Positions 6,356-6,915 of a stretch of 6,915 nt of DNA are shown one piece after another (the first letter of the stretch is position 1; each line of letters starts with the position of its first letter). The translations under genes were made by a program, and so were the position numbers. The DNA comes from Candidatus Dormiibacterota bacterium (GTDB lineage: Bacteria; Chloroflexota; Dormibacteria; Aeolococcales; Aeolococcaceae). The notes under the pieces are model-generated. The model worked only from the letters and a program-made list of their open reading frames with translations. It searched no databases and was not told the origin of the DNA. The stretch spans positions 1-6,915 of the forward strand of contig JAFALX010000161.1 of assembly GCA_019234035.1 (NCBI GenBank), given 5' to 3'.

Positions 6356-6389
6356 GACCGGGCGCGCAGGGATTGCCGCCGGTCGCGCC
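6356..6389. terminator. Possible weak bidirectional terminator hairpin
   Basis: The 57-base convergent spacer can form either GACCGG/CCGGTC (6356-6361 with 6379-6384) or GGCGCG/CGCGCC (6361-6366 with 6384-6389). Each stem has six pairs around a 17-base loop, and the two are mutually exclusive. No T-run follows on either strand, so any termination role is uncertain. Confidence 0.25.
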
Positions 6390-6399
6390 GTCGTTGGCG

Positions 6400-6915
6400 T
6401 TACGGCGACGACTCCCACGCACGTTCGGCATCGTCCAGCTTGCTGCGAAGCGCCTCCTCCGTCCTGCGAAAGCCTTCGGCCGCCGTGTAGTCCTCGCGGG
6501 TGGCCGCCTCGCGTTTGGCCATCGATGCGGCGTGCAGCTCTCGCCGGAGTGCAACGAGAGCTTCTGGGGGCGTGAGCGCGCCGATGAGCCGCGCTTCGTC
6601 GGTCCCGAGCGACTCCAGCACCTGCTTGATGCGCTCGTCGTGCATCTTCACGATGGCGCGGACCACGTGCTCCATCGACATCTCGGTCACGGCGTCCGAC
6701 ACCATCTCCGCCGTCGCCGCAGAGGCGATGACGTTCATGAGTGCCGACGGCGTGCCGCCCGGCCTATCCGGCGGGCCACGGAAGGCGGCGGCACGTCCGG
6801 CGCCGCTCGCCGCCTCGTGTGCGCCGCTCTCTTTCACGGCGGCGATCGTTTCCCGCAGCACGTCGAGCGTCGCACCCATGTCAACGAGGACGTGCGCCGC
6901 GATGCCCTCTCCTTC
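6400..6915 (-). CDS. Clp N-domain-like protein with C-terminal UVR-like motif, 5'-truncated
   Basis: The frame is open to the right edge and gives 171 residues ending in TAA. The first visible residues, EGEGIAAHVLVDMGATLDVLRE, match the end of a Clp_N half-repeat, the substrate/adaptor-binding domain of ClpA/ClpC. A proline/glycine/alanine linker follows (fragment residues about 35-57). A second, diverged half-repeat then spans about 58-115, with MEHVVRAIV and IKQVLESLGTDEARL. The last 40 residues form a charged helical pair, with LRRELHAASMAKREA and EDYTAAEGFRRTEEALRSKL. This resembles the UVR motif of UvrB and McsA and of the ClpC middle region. No AAA+ domain intervenes, so this is not ClpC itself. 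It could be a stand-alone Clp adaptor or decoy; that role is inferred. ATG 6879 is internal, since the conserved motif begins before it. The true start is off the window. Confidence 0.65.
   Translation of the reverse strand, partial: EGEGIAAHVLVDMGATLDVLRETIAAVKESGAHEAASGAGRAAAFRGPPDRPGGTPSALMNVIASAATAEMVSDAVTEMSMEHVVRAIVKMHDERIKQVLESLGTDEARLIGALTPPEALVALRRELHAASMAKREAATREDYTAAEGFRRTEEALRSKLDDAERAWESSP

Overview
The window is dense, GC-rich coding DNA with strong G/C preference at third codon positions. It uses GTG starts and strong AGGAGG-type ribosome binding sites, and it carries a DrrAB-type exporter and a TetR regulator with an unusual C-terminal domain. Together these suggest a high-GC Gram-positive bacterium, probably an actinobacterium. 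The lineage is inferred from style and gene content, not from a marker gene. No RNA gene, CRISPR array, transposase or phage gene was seen.

Region 1 (1-3214, plus strand) is the back part of a peptide/nickel-type ABC importer operon. It holds a family 5 solute-binding protein cut by the left edge (2-1267), a DppB-type permease (1356-2297) and a DppC-type permease (2294-3214, overlapping by ATGA). Between the binding protein and the first permease is an 85-base gap with nested inverted repeats and a run of five GGG tracts that reaches the permease start codon. No ATPase gene follows DppC. A start codon overlapping the DppC stop leads only into a short frame that runs into a repeat, so the operon looks truncated here, or its ATPases lie elsewhere.

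Region 2 (3215-3311) is a convergent junction made of two imperfect hairpin-bearing repeat copies, 39 bases apart. The second copy supplies the stop codon and last five codons of the exporter permease gene on the other strand.

Region 3 (3293-6342) looks like a self-contained regulated exporter. A DrrA-type ATPase (5055-4099) and a DrrB-type ABC-2 permease (4102-3293) form a tight minus-strand operon. A TetR-family regulator (5179-6342) is transcribed divergently from it. The 123-base intergenic region has a good minus-strand promoter with a 13-base palindrome exactly between its -35 and -10 boxes, and two more short palindromes sharing its core. The regulator is about twice the usual TetR length. 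Its extra C-terminal half is a glycine-rich beta-strand repeat domain resembling the 'toastrack'/DUF4097-like class, a plausible sensor module.

Region 4 (6343-6915) holds a short convergent spacer with weak hairpins. It is followed by the C-terminal part of a minus-strand gene that appears to encode a Clp N-domain-like protein ending in a UVR-like helical hairpin, with no AAA+ ATPase domain.
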